A stretch of DNA of 64,000 nt. Origin: Mucilaginibacter xinganensis (GTDB lineage Bacteria > Bacteroidota > Bacteroidia > Sphingobacteriales > Sphingobacteriaceae). The position numbers and the translations under genes are program-made. The notes beneath the pieces were generated by a model that saw only the letters and a program-made list of their open reading frames with translations, was not told the DNA's origin and searched no databases. Numbering within the stretch: position 1 is the stretch's first letter; every line of letters starts with the position of its first letter. Shown piece after piece: positions 25,903-34,436 of the stretch. The DNA is taken from the NCBI GenBank assembly GCA_026225055.1, contig JAMFSA010000194.1:124001-188000 (forward strand). Reading direction: 5' to 3'.

Positions 25903-26403
25903 ATGAAAAAAATTCTATTTACACTGGCCGTGATCGGCATGGCTGCCTTTCGTTCCTTCGCGCAAACCACCACAAGCAAAGATGGCGGAAAATTCAGCAT
26001 CGGTGTTGACGCCGCCTTACCGGTGGGATCGGTAAGCGATTATTCTAACTTCGCTATCGGTGGCGATCTGAAATATTCGCTGCCTGCCGCGACCAATTTT
26101 GATGTGAGCCTTTCTGCGGGTTATACCGCTTTCCTTGGCAAAACCATCGACGGTTACAAATCTTCGGACTTGAAAGCGATCCCGGTTAAATTCGGTGGCC
26201 GCTATACCTTTACCGGCGGGTTCTTCGGCGAGGCACAATTTGGCGCGGCATTTATCCAGGATGGCGGCGGTACCGCTTTCGTTTATGCACCGGGTATCGG
26301 GTATGCATTTGCTGGCGGCCTGGAAGCCGGCGTTCGTTACGAGGGCTGGTCAAAGAACGGCACCATAAGCCAGATCGCTTTGCGCGTGGCCTATAGCTTC
26401 TAA
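25903..26403 (+). CDS. Small outer-membrane beta-barrel protein
   Basis: A 166-residue protein with signal peptide (MKKILFTLAVIGMAAFRSFAQ). The mature part is eight-strand-barrel-like: FSIGVDAALPVGSVSDY, FAIGGDLKYSL, FDVSLSAGYTAF, KFGGRYTFTGGFFGEAQFG, FVYAPGIGYAF, LEAGVRYEGW and a last strand ending QIALRVAYSF with terminal Phe. It is divergent from the eight-gene operon (267 bp between starts) and followed by a good terminator, so it is monocistronic. Similar small barrels are common in Bacteroidota and their functions are mostly unknown. Confidence 0.8.
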   Translation: MKKILFTLAVIGMAAFRSFAQTTTSKDGGKFSIGVDAALPVGSVSDYSNFAIGGDLKYSLPAATNFDVSLSAGYTAFLGKTIDGYKSSDLKAIPVKFGGRYTFTGGFFGEAQFGAAFIQDGGGTAFVYAPGIGYAFAGGLEAGVRYEGWSKNGTISQIALRVAYSF

Positions 26404-26428
26404 ATAAGTAAACAATTAAGGTTGAACT

Positions 26429-26452
26429 GGCCGGGAGCAATCCTGGCCTTTT
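26429..26452 (+). terminator. Intrinsic terminator after the small barrel gene
   Basis: An 8-bp stem GGCCGGGA/TCCTGGCC (one G-T pair) closes a GCAA tetraloop and is followed by TTTT. It begins 26 bp past the barrel gene stop and precedes the GH78 gene. Confidence 0.75.
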
Positions 26453-26521
26453 CTGCCTTTTGTGTGCTGGTAGTAGGTAGAGGAGAGTTGAGCACCCCAA
26501 ATCACTTACTTTGAAGTCTTA

Positions 26522-28798
26522 ATGATAATGACCCTGAAAACATTTTATTCCGTAGCTGTCCTTACGCTTTGTCTCCTGGCTTCCAACAGTTACGGGCAAC
26601 ATTGGAAAGCAGTTTTCATTAGCCCATCCTACCCCGAAGATACCGGCAAACGGCCCTGTCCCGTATTTCAAAAAAGATTCCAAATCAAAAAAACGGTCAG
26701 GTCTGCAACCCTGCTCATCAGCGCCTTAGGTTTATATGAAGCAAACCTAAATGGAAAAAGAATCGGCAATGCTTATTTTACGCCCGGGTTCACTAATTAT
26801 AAAAAGCGGTTACAATACCAGAGTTATGACGTTACTGGCTATATCAAGCAATCGAATCAATTTGAAATTACGGTTGGCGAAGGCTGGTACCGGGGCGTAT
26901 TTCGCGGCGCTAAGAAAAGGGACAATTACGGATCAGACGCCGGATTGTTTGTGCAATTGGAACTGATCTATAAGGACGGCAGCCGTGACACCATCGCCAC
27001 GGACCAGACATGGATCTGTGCCCCTGGCCCTATCCGCTATTCAGAACTATATGACGGGGAAATGTACGATGCCCGTTATACCCCTACTGTGCAAACAGCC
27101 GTAAAGATCCTTAACTATCCTAAAGAAAACCTCGTTGCGTCGGAAAGTCCACCCGTGATTAAAAACGAACAGTTTAAACCCCGGCGTATCTTCAAGGATC
27201 CACTTGGCGAAGAGATCGTTGATTTTGGACAGAACCTGGCAGGTTGGGTAAAACTCCGGATCAACGGTGATCCCGGCGACTCCATCCGCATTTTTCATGC
27301 TGAAGTGCTTGATAAAGCGGGCAACTTCTTTACCGGCAACCTCCGCACAGCTAAGGCAACAGACACTTATATATTAAAGGGGAAACGGTTGGAAACGTTT
27401 CAACCACATTTCACCTATCACGGTTTCAGGTACATCAAAATTGAAATGTACCATCATGGTAAATGGAGGATTCCCGTTAACTGGAAAGCGACCGCGGTGG
27501 CTTTATATACAAATCTTAAAAAGACCGGTACCTTTTCATGCTCGGACAAAATGATTAACCGGCTTGAAAAGAATATCGAATGGAGCCTGAACAGCAATTT
27601 TTTTGATATCCCCACCGATTGCCCCCAACGCAGTGAACGGCTTGGCTGGACAGGCGACGCCCAGGTGTTTGCAGCAACCGCCAGTTTTCTGAGAAACACG
27701 AAAAGTTTTTACATTAAATGGTTGAAGGATCTCGCGTCGGAACAGGGAGCCAACGGCGGAGTTCCAAAGTCTATTCCCTGGGTTTACCCTTATGAGCCGA
27801 TAGGCGGCGGCATCGCCGGCTGGGGAGATGCCGCGACCATTATTCCCTGGACGGTTTATCAGTCTTATGGCGATACTGCTATTTTAAGAGATCAATACCA
27901 TTCCATGAAGGCCTGGGTAGATTATATCGGGAGCCGGAGCTTTAACGGACTGTGGCAAGATGACGGTTATGGCGACTGGTATGCGCCCGGTCCCCCGACT
28001 GATATTGGTTTGATCGACCAATGCTTTTGGGCTTATTCCACTACCCTGCTGATTAGAGCAGCGACCGTTTTAGGAAAGCCAGAAGACGTCAGCCATTATA
28101 ACACACAATTGGCAGCGGTCAAAAAGGCCTTTAACCACACTTACCTTGCTGCGGACGGTAGGCTGAGCTCCGATACGCAAACTGCCTATGTGCTTGCCCT
28201 CGAGTTTGGGATGCTGCCGGACAGCTTAGAGGATAAAGCGGTGAAACGATTGGTCACATTGATCCATGAAAACAAAGATCACCTCGCCACCGGCTTCTTA
28301 GGCACGCCATATCTTTTACAAGTATTATGCGATCATGGCCAGAGCAAAGTGGCTTGCGAGCTGATCAACCAGCAAACCTACCCTTCCTGGTTATATCCCG
28401 TGACCATCGGCGCTAAGACCATCTGGGAAAAGTGGGATGGTATTAAACCTGACGGTAGCGTTCAGGCAACCTCCTATAATCATTACGCTTATGGCGCGGT
28501 AGGTAATTGGCTGTATCAGTATGTAGCTGGCATTAGGCTCTTATCTCCGGGCTATAGGCGGATACTGATCAAACCGGTGATCGGCGGTGGACTGACATGG
28601 GCAAAGGCATCCTACAAATGTGCCTACGGGGAAATCCTGTCTTGGTGGAAGGTCAAAAATGGAATACTAACAATAATGGTAACTATTCCGGAAGGGACAA
28701 CAGCAGCGATTGTCGTCCCCGGTAAAAAAGAAATAGTGGTCGGGCCAGGTCATTATATATTTACAAAGTACAATTATAAGCTATCAAAGGTTAAATGA
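26522..28798 (+). CDS. GH78 alpha-L-rhamnosidase (secreted)
   Basis: A 758-residue protein with signal peptide (ends SYGQ). Family signatures in order: N-terminal rhamnosidase domain motif LYDGEMYDARY near 177-187, DCPQRSERLGWTGDAQ with catalytic-acid candidate Glu372, and GAKTIWEKWDG with catalytic-base candidate Glu636 in the (alpha/alpha)6 barrel. A C-terminal beta domain follows (LTWAKASYKCAYGEI). Most members have Asp or Glu where Ser371 stands in CPQRSER. It releases alpha-L-rhamnose from plant or bacterial glycans. It is convergent with a second GH78 gene and their 3' ends overlap by 25 bp. Confidence 0.92.
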   Translation: MIMTLKTFYSVAVLTLCLLASNSYGQHWKAVFISPSYPEDTGKRPCPVFQKRFQIKKTVRSATLLISALGLYEANLNGKRIGNAYFTPGFTNYKKRLQYQSYDVTGYIKQSNQFEITVGEGWYRGVFRGAKKRDNYGSDAGLFVQLELIYKDGSRDTIATDQTWICAPGPIRYSELYDGEMYDARYTPTVQTAVKILNYPKENLVASESPPVIKNEQFKPRRIFKDPLGEEIVDFGQNLAGWVKLRINGDPGDSIRIFHAEVLDKAGNFFTGNLRTAKATDTYILKGKRLETFQPHFTYHGFRYIKIEMYHHGKWRIPVNWKATAVALYTNLKKTGTFSCSDKMINRLEKNIEWSLNSNFFDIPTDCPQRSERLGWTGDAQVFAATASFLRNTKSFYIKWLKDLASEQGANGGVPKSIPWVYPYEPIGGGIAGWGDAATIIPWTVYQSYGDTAILRDQYHSMKAWVDYIGSRSFNGLWQDDGYGDWYAPGPPTDIGLIDQCFWAYSTTLLIRAATVLGKPEDVSHYNTQLAAVKKAFNHTYLAADGRLSSDTQTAYVLALEFGMLPDSLEDKAVKRLVTLIHENKDHLATGFLGTPYLLQVLCDHGQSKVACELINQQTYPSWLYPVTIGAKTIWEKWDGIKPDGSVQATSYNHYAYGAVGNWLYQYVAGIRLLSPGYRRILIKPVIGGGLTWAKASYKCAYGEILSWWKVKNGILTIMVTIPEGTTAAIVVPGKKEIVVGPGHYIFTKYNYKLSKVK

Positions 28799-31419
28799 TA
28801 AGTACCAGGAACTTTCTCTTCGGGCCGATACCCTTTTATTCGTAAAGAGGCAGTGGTGTTGGGCGGTACTGTGAAGTCGATTATTAATTTATGGTCTTCG
28901 CGTTTCCAGGATAGTTTAATCAGCCCTGCCGGGGATTGAAGAGTCGCTTTGGCCCAGCTGATGCTGGTCCCGGAAAGCGGTTGCAGGATAAAATGCTGAA
29001 AGCCGGGACTGGCAGGATCCGGTTTAATGCCGGCCACATCAATAACGTACCAGGCACCCGGATAGAGATAAGAACTATGCAGCAGCGAATAACCCTCTGT
29101 TTCGCCTTCCCAGGCTTCCCAGATCGTCGTCGCCCCTTTGGCTTTCATGTATCCCCAGCCCGGGTAACTGGTTTGTGAAGTCATCGAATAAATCAGGTCA
29201 CTTCTTCCTTCTTCCCTCAATAATTTAAATAAGATCGCGCCGCCGCCGATACCCGCGAAAATATGTCCATGCTGGTTAACCAGTATTTCGCTTTCCAATC
29301 GCTGCATTGCCAACGGGCGCAGGTTTTCAGGCACCACACGAGTCAGTAATGCTGCGGCGAGGTTGACCATGGAACTATCGCAATAGCTGTGATCATTGGC
29401 GTTATAATAATTCGCATGGATCGCTGCGCTTGCCTGGTCAGCTTCCATTTGCCATTTTTTAGCTTCATTGTCATGATGCAACACTTTGGCAATTTTAACA
29501 GCCGTGCGCAAATTGTAAACCCGGTAGCAATTATTGAAAAACAAGGCCGAAGGCTTATCGTTGGTCATCATCCCGCCTTTGTCCGTCCCAGGCCAAAGCC
29601 AATCACCCAGGAAATCCCAATCGCCTCCCCAGCGGACGAGCATGTTATTATTGGTATGGCTATCTAAAAACCGGAGCCAGTTTTTGATCATGTTGAAGTT
29701 GCTGGTTAATATGCGGGTGTCTCCCTCGTGCTGGTAAACTAACCAGGGAAGGGTTACCACAATACCACCCCAGCCGGGACCTCCGCCACCTTCGTAAGTA
29801 GGCGCGGTATGCGGTAAGATACCCGGATGTAAATGCCTGCCGCTCATAATTTTCTTACGGGCGAAACTGGTATCATATAGGTCCCCTACCACCGGTTCGC
29901 TTCCCTGCACATCCCGCCAGTCTTCCAGCCATTTAGTATAAAAAGCACCAAGGCGAAAATTGGTAATGCCTGTTTCTGAAGTGGCATGCGCGTCTCCGCC
30001 ATAACCCATCCGTTCCCTTTGCGGACAGTCAACGGTATAACCGCCTAAGGATAGGTTTTCAAAGGTCCAGTTGATGGTTTTATAAAGCCAGTTTTGAAGG
30101 CTGTCGCTGCACGAAAAAGTGGAAGTTGCCTGATAATTAGTTCGCACCAGCCAGCCGGTGATATCATTGAGTTCCGGTTTATATTTTAAACCATTAATGG
30201 TGATCCACCTGCCCGAACTGTAATTAAAGTGATTTTTAAAGGTGCCATATCCGCTTTGGCCGATGACATAAATATTATGTAATCCAAAGGTCATGTCTTT
30301 ATGTTGCCGTTCTGAAAATTCAAACCGGATACTGTCGCCGGGACTACCTTCTACTTTGATCTGTGTCCAACCGGCAAAGTTCACCCCCATATCAACGCGA
30401 TAAGAACCATCGGCACGACTTTCTATATTGGTGGGCCTGATGGTATCCATTAAGTGGTTCGGTTCACATTGCTGGGCGGATAGCAGCAATCGGGGATGAT
30501 AAACCACGGCTGGCTTCCAGTTTCCCGTATCTGCTTCCATCCGCGCATCATAACACTCACCGCCAAAATTCCGTGCATCCCAATAGCCTAGCAGCTTATT
30601 GGGGCTGTTACGCGTGACCCAGGTACTGTCGGTAGTTAATATTTGTCCATCGACGTCGGCCTGAGCCAAAACCATCGGTGTCGGAGGCCGATCAGGACGA
30701 ACGTAAGGCGCGAAGATCGACCAAGAGGTACCCAGCCATATGAGGATCGTATTTTTTCCGGATCTAAGACCTGAGGCAATGTCATAGGTGACATAGCGGG
30801 CGCGTTTGCTGTGATCGGTCACCGCCGGTGACAGGACATCGTTACCCATCTTCTGCCCGTTGACATAGACTTCGTGGTAACCGATGGAAGCTACATACAG
30901 CAGGGCCCGTTTAGGCCGATTAGTCAGCGTAAAATCCTTTCTAAGGAAGGGATCCATTATATTATTGGTTGGCGATTTATGATCAAAGAGCTGATCGGTA
31001 CCGATCCATTGGGCCTTCCAATCCGTTCTCTTTAACAAGCCAGTTGTCCAATAGGCATGACCGGTGCTTATTTTATTGTGCTCATCTTTAATTAATAGCG
31101 TCCAATGATATGTTTTGTCGGAAAGCAAGTGTCTTCCGGCATAAGTAATCAGCTGCATCATTGGAGATTTTAACCATTTGGAATCCCAAACGGTAATACC
31201 TTGATATTTAACAATAATCCGATAGGCGCTTTGCTTTTGCCCGAAAGCTGAGGTGTCTGTTGCATGAAGTGTCCAGCTGAAACGCGGGTGAAATTCATCC
31301 AGGCCGAGGGGATTGCTGAGATATTCGCAGGTAAGATTAATGGGTGTTACCGATGCACGCTGTGCCGCAGTAGCCAGGGACCAGAATAAAAGAAAAATGA
31401 AAATTGACCTTTTGAGCAT
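28774..31419 (-). CDS. GH78 alpha-L-rhamnosidase (secreted), second copy
   Basis: An 881-residue protein with signal peptide (ends TAAQR). It carries the N-terminal domains GH78 enzymes share (NPLGLDEFHPRFSWTL; ECYDARMEAD) and the catalytic motifs VDCPQRERMGYGGDAH and GATTIWEAWEGE. It differs strongly from the neighbour at 26522-28798, for instance Tyr-Gly-Gly in place of Trp-Thr-Gly after the first Glu, so the pair is not a recent duplication. The difference suggests distinct rhamnosyl substrates. A hairpin with a T run lies 12 bp before its start codon on the coding strand. Confidence 0.92.
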   Translation of the reverse strand: MLKRSIFIFLLFWSLATAAQRASVTPINLTCEYLSNPLGLDEFHPRFSWTLHATDTSAFGQKQSAYRIIVKYQGITVWDSKWLKSPMMQLITYAGRHLLSDKTYHWTLLIKDEHNKISTGHAYWTTGLLKRTDWKAQWIGTDQLFDHKSPTNNIMDPFLRKDFTLTNRPKRALLYVASIGYHEVYVNGQKMGNDVLSPAVTDHSKRARYVTYDIASGLRSGKNTILIWLGTSWSIFAPYVRPDRPPTPMVLAQADVDGQILTTDSTWVTRNSPNKLLGYWDARNFGGECYDARMEADTGNWKPAVVYHPRLLLSAQQCEPNHLMDTIRPTNIESRADGSYRVDMGVNFAGWTQIKVEGSPGDSIRFEFSERQHKDMTFGLHNIYVIGQSGYGTFKNHFNYSSGRWITINGLKYKPELNDITGWLVRTNYQATSTFSCSDSLQNWLYKTINWTFENLSLGGYTVDCPQRERMGYGGDAHATSETGITNFRLGAFYTKWLEDWRDVQGSEPVVGDLYDTSFARKKIMSGRHLHPGILPHTAPTYEGGGGPGWGGIVVTLPWLVYQHEGDTRILTSNFNMIKNWLRFLDSHTNNNMLVRWGGDWDFLGDWLWPGTDKGGMMTNDKPSALFFNNCYRVYNLRTAVKIAKVLHHDNEAKKWQMEADQASAAIHANYYNANDHSYCDSSMVNLAAALLTRVVPENLRPLAMQRLESEILVNQHGHIFAGIGGGAILFKLLREEGRSDLIYSMTSQTSYPGWGYMKAKGATTIWEAWEGETEGYSLLHSSYLYPGAWYVIDVAGIKPDPASPGFQHFILQPLSGTSISWAKATLQSPAGLIKLSWKREDHKLIIDFTVPPNTTASLRIKGYRPEEKVPGTYHLTFDSL

Positions 31420-31430
31420 GAGGTAAATAT

Positions 31431-31460
31431 AAAAAAGCGCCAGCTCCCCCGGCTGGCGCT
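31431..31460 (-). promoter_or_regulatory. Terminator-like hairpin in the leader of the GH78 gene
   Basis: AGCGCCAGC at 31436-31444 pairs with GCTGGCGCT at 31452-31460 (9-bp perfect stem, 7-base loop). On the minus strand the stem is followed by TTTTTT, then the start codon at 31419. It has the form of an intrinsic terminator, yet it lies between a promoter-like box and the gene it precedes. Confidence 0.6.
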
Positions 31461-31470
31461 AACTCATTAA

Positions 31471-31478
31471 CAAATTTA
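31471..31478 (-). promoter_or_regulatory. TAnnTTTG-type -7 box before the minus-strand GH78 gene
   Basis: The minus strand reads TAAATTTG here, a full match to the Bacteroidota -7 consensus TAnnTTTG. A second identical box is at 31512-31519. No clear TTTG box is found at the expected 19-21 bp upstream of the first, so the assignment is tentative. A transcript from here would start just before the hairpin. Confidence 0.4.
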
Positions 31479-31636
31479 GCTATCTATTTTACTGACTAAA
31501 ATGAAAGTTAGCAAATTTATGGGGTTTTAGGGGTTTAACTTACCCTTGGTGTCTGCCTGGGGATATGAAAATAGAAGTTAACAATAGCTCATCTTAAGAG
31601 TCTAATATGATAATATAACTCACTGGTAAAGTATTG

Positions 31637-31644
31637 TATATTTG
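31637..31644 (+). promoter_or_regulatory. TAnnTTTG-type -7 box before the PIN_8 gene
   Basis: TATATTTG fits the Bacteroidota -7 consensus and lies 19 bp before the ATG at 31664. It overlaps the longer possible reading frame from 31634, which supports the downstream start. Confidence 0.45.
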
Positions 31645-31663
31645 CTTTATATTAATAAACCGA

Positions 31664-33511
31664 ATGTATTTTCCCATCAGTGAATTAGACCGTGACGCCT
31701 ATTTTAAACAAGTAGTAACAACACTTCAAGATAAAGACTGCAAAGTATTTTTAGATACAAATATTCTTGCTAAATACTATGTTTTCCATTCCCAAGCCCG
31801 AAAGGAACTTAATGATTGGCTTACATCACTCGCAACATTAAAAAAACTTCAGTTGCCAGTTTGGGTACTAAATGAATACTCAAAACATGTCATTCGTCAA
31901 CGGACCAAAGAGTACATGAATGATGGGAATTTGATCGGAGACATCACTAAAAACTTTGAAAAGTTTAAAAGCTTTTTGACAATGTATGCAGAACCTGCTG
32001 ATTTGTCCAAATTTGGTTACGTAGATAGTCAAGCATTACAGGACGATATGAAAGCCATTCAAAATAAACTGGCTAATTTTTCAAAAATGAAGGCGACTCA
32101 AAAAGAGCATGAAATTAGAATTCACAATGAAATTACCGATTTATTGAAGGATTGCATTTTAGATAGCGATATATTTAGTCTTTCAGATCGAATTAGTGTT
32201 TCTGCCGTAAGTCGTTATGCAAATGAACTTCCACCAGGTTTTGAAGACGGTGGTAAAATTAATAATGCCTACGGCGATCTTATTCTTTGGAAAGAAATAT
32301 TGGAATGGTCCGAAAAACAAAAGGTTAAAAAAGCAATTTTAATTACAAACGATCATAAAAGGGATTGGGTTTATGCACCACAAAAATTAATGATCAATGG
32401 ACGATCAGTTTTTAATCCTTATCCTTATCTCAAAATAATAGATACGAGATTAAGTTACGAGTTTAAACTTGCTACGCAATCCGACGAAATTTACATTATA
32501 ACTCTAGGAACACTTACACAAGCATTGTTGCAAAACGGAGATAAGAATCTTTATGAGTTGGCTAAAGCATTGCAATTAGAATTCGAAGAAGAAGAGGAAC
32601 AAAAAAACAAATCTTCAGAATTATCTTCAGATGCGCTTTCCGCAGATATGGCAAAAGACATATTAGCAACTGTCGGAGAATTGGATCAATCAGCAATCTT
32701 GGATAAGGAGAAGAAACTACAGAAAGGAACAGATTACGCCGAATTAGCATTAAAAGACAAGAATTATTTAGCTTTTAAAAGCAGCGTAATTGCGGGAGTG
32801 GTAACGGAATTAAAATCCTCGAATTGGTACGTCCAAAATCCAGCCATTGACAAAATCAGTTTTTTAACTGACGCACATATCAGCGCCATTCCTGAGTTAA
32901 AAAATGATTTATTCGTACTAGGTCGTAATATTTATCAATCGGCCGTCGGTGGCGCATATAATGCTATCACGTATGTTCTTAATTTGTGTGAATTGGAAGA
33001 TGATTCTCATCCGGTTTTAAATCGACATATATTAAATGGTGTCTTTTATGAGCTTTATTTTGATTCTGAGGGTACCTTGCGCATTGGAGATTTTAAAACT
33101 GGATTAATTACCGACTTATTTAATTGTAAAATAAAAAAACAATATAATCCTTTTGAATTTATTGAAGCTCAGCTTAAACCATTTATAGACAAGCTTTTTT
33201 TATTGCCAGGACAGCAGGCAGCAATCCATTTTACTATAAAGTGGGTAGCAGAAAGAGATGATGATTTATGGGGTAAAGTAGCGGATTTAAAAGCATTGAT
33301 ATATGAGAATGAAAATTTGCTTAGTAAGGTAAACGATGAACAGACTTATGGTGCTCTGTTGGATATCAAAGAACTTAAAGTACAATTGGAGAGATCGTTT
33401 GCAATCCCTTTAAAATATATAGATTTGCAATACGATCCTGTTGCTGAAGATATATCCCATTTGTTTATAAGATTTAATTACAAATTTATACGAGAAGAGC
33501 GAACTACTTAA
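31664..33511 (+). CDS. Large PIN_8-type (DUF4935-like) protein, possible defence nuclease
   Basis: About 615 residues. The first ~270 residues fit the PIN-like DUF4935 pattern: Asp31 in VFLDTNILAKYYV, Glu in WVLNEYSKHVIRQR, ELPPGFEDGGKINNAYGDLILWKEI and KAILITNDHKRDW. The remaining ~345 residues are helical and charged, with an acidic stretch (EFEEEEEQKNK) near the junction, and match nothing I know. At 600+ residues it is far larger than a VapC toxin. The coding sequence is visibly AT-richer than its neighbours, and it stands alone between promoter box and HTH gene, which points to horizontal transfer. A phage-defence or RNA-cleavage role is inference. Confidence 0.7.
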   Translation: MYFPISELDRDAYFKQVVTTLQDKDCKVFLDTNILAKYYVFHSQARKELNDWLTSLATLKKLQLPVWVLNEYSKHVIRQRTKEYMNDGNLIGDITKNFEKFKSFLTMYAEPADLSKFGYVDSQALQDDMKAIQNKLANFSKMKATQKEHEIRIHNEITDLLKDCILDSDIFSLSDRISVSAVSRYANELPPGFEDGGKINNAYGDLILWKEILEWSEKQKVKKAILITNDHKRDWVYAPQKLMINGRSVFNPYPYLKIIDTRLSYEFKLATQSDEIYIITLGTLTQALLQNGDKNLYELAKALQLEFEEEEEQKNKSSELSSDALSADMAKDILATVGELDQSAILDKEKKLQKGTDYAELALKDKNYLAFKSSVIAGVVTELKSSNWYVQNPAIDKISFLTDAHISAIPELKNDLFVLGRNIYQSAVGGAYNAITYVLNLCELEDDSHPVLNRHILNGVFYELYFDSEGTLRIGDFKTGLITDLFNCKIKKQYNPFEFIEAQLKPFIDKLFLLPGQQAAIHFTIKWVAERDDDLWGKVADLKALIYENENLLSKVNDEQTYGALLDIKELKVQLERSFAIPLKYIDLQYDPVAEDISHLFIRFNYKFIREERTT

Positions 33512-33606
33512 AACTACGGTTACTATGAGATTAACTTAAGCTATCCTTAATTTAGGAAATAGTAAATAAGGTTGAAATTCATAGGCAAAACTGAATGTTT
33601 TTTGTT

Positions 33607-33870
33607 TTATTTTTTTTGTCCTTCCATGACTTTTAAGATATCCTCATACTTGTAATAAAAAGTGCCTCCTATCTTGGAATATGTAATTATTCCTTTTTCT
33701 CTAAGTGTAAGCAAAGTTGCACTTGACATTTTTAGCATATTTTTTACCTGATAACTTTTAAGATATTTTACTGGAGCTTCTATTGGCTTTCCTATTATTT
33801 CCTTTAAGTCTTTTAATAATTTTTCGCGGAATTCATCGAGGTCTTCTTTTGTTATAATTTGTGCTGCCAT
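33607..33870 (-). CDS. Small HTH (MerR/excisionase-type) DNA-binding protein
   Basis: An 87-residue protein. An N-terminal helical region (LDEFREKLLKDLKEII) is followed by a winged HTH of the HTH_17 type: YLKSYQVKNMLKMSSATLLTL, REKGIITYSKIGGTFYYKYEDI. Such proteins accompany mobile elements and accessory genes in Bacteroidota. It is convergent with the PIN_8 gene (95 bp between stops), so the two do not form an operon. Three TTAACAAG motifs lie just upstream of its start and could be its own operator. Confidence 0.8.
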   Translation of the reverse strand: MAAQIITKEDLDEFREKLLKDLKEIIGKPIEAPVKYLKSYQVKNMLKMSSATLLTLREKGIITYSKIGGTFYYKYEDILKVMEGQKK

Positions 33871-33895
33871 GTTATTTTTTAATTGGCGAAACTAT

Positions 33896-33938
33896 TTAAC
33901 AAGGCCGATGTGAATTAACAAGGTTGGAAACTTGTTAA
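33896..33938. repeat. Three TTAACAAG motifs, operator-like
   Basis: TTAACAAGG occurs at 33896-33904 and again at 33915-33923 (19 bp apart, about two helical turns), with the inverted form CTTGTTAA at 33931-33938. They begin 26 bp upstream of the HTH gene's ATG, a position suited to autoregulation. The binding partner is inferred. Confidence 0.5.
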
Positions 33939-34230
33939 AAATATTTTTTGAAATAACCGTCAAAATTCGTAGCTTTAATGTATCAGAATTGAACGATTTT
34001 AATTGAATTTTGGAAAAGGGTCTTAAAAGAGACCTGTCATAAAGTAACCCACTTTTTAGCCGGTTTTATACAGGATTTTGACTTTGGTACAAATCCCTCC
34101 GGCTCCGGAAGGCAACTTCATTGCACCACGCGCTTCGCTGCGGGTTCCATTCCGCCACCAGCCTCGCCTTCGCACAGCAAAACTGAAATTCGCTTCGCTC
34201 ATAACAGATTTGCTTTTGACCACCGCCTGA
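33939..34230. other. Non-coding stretch with a GC-rich block
   Basis: AT-rich sequence gives way at about 34060-34225 to a compositionally distinct block rich in GC. Read on the minus strand it has a frame with SEANFSFAVRRRGWWRNG and GAMKLPSGAGG, which has the look of translated repeat DNA rather than a protein. It could be a dispersed genomic repeat or the remains of a mobile element. I see no RNA gene. Confidence 0.35.
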
Positions 34231-34425
34231 CTATATGCCTTCCTCATTCACCAGTACAGCGAGGATAGCCACCGCTTTTGGTTGCTTACGTGGTGAAAAT
34301 GGAAGTGTGTTTATCTCCTCGCCCGAAACCTGTCCATTCATATTTTCGATTACCATACGCTCCCCAACAATTTTTAATTTTCCTATAAAGGGCGATTTAT
34401 TATATTTTGTCCAGCCCCAATTCAT
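34231..34425 (-). CDS. Small hypothetical protein downstream of the receiver-PAS gene
   Basis: A 64-residue frame starting 11 bp after the stop of the receiver-PAS gene (MNWGWTKYNKSPFIGKLKIV...). It contains alternating hydrophobic residues suggesting a small beta fold (GKLKIVGERMVIENMNGQV) and ends in a hydrophobic helix-like tail (KAVAILAVLVNEEGI). There is no signal peptide or known motif. Its spacing supports translation from the same mRNA, but its 3' end runs into the GC-rich repeat-like block, so it may be truncated. Confidence 0.35.
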   Translation of the reverse strand: MNWGWTKYNKSPFIGKLKIVGERMVIENMNGQVSGEEINTLPFSPRKQPKAVAILAVLVNEEGI

Positions 34426-34436
34426 CGTTAACTGGA

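Noticed and set aside
31664..33870. PIN gene and HTH gene as a toxin-antitoxin pair
   Set aside because: The two genes converge rather than form an operon, and the PIN protein is more than four times the size of a VapC toxin.
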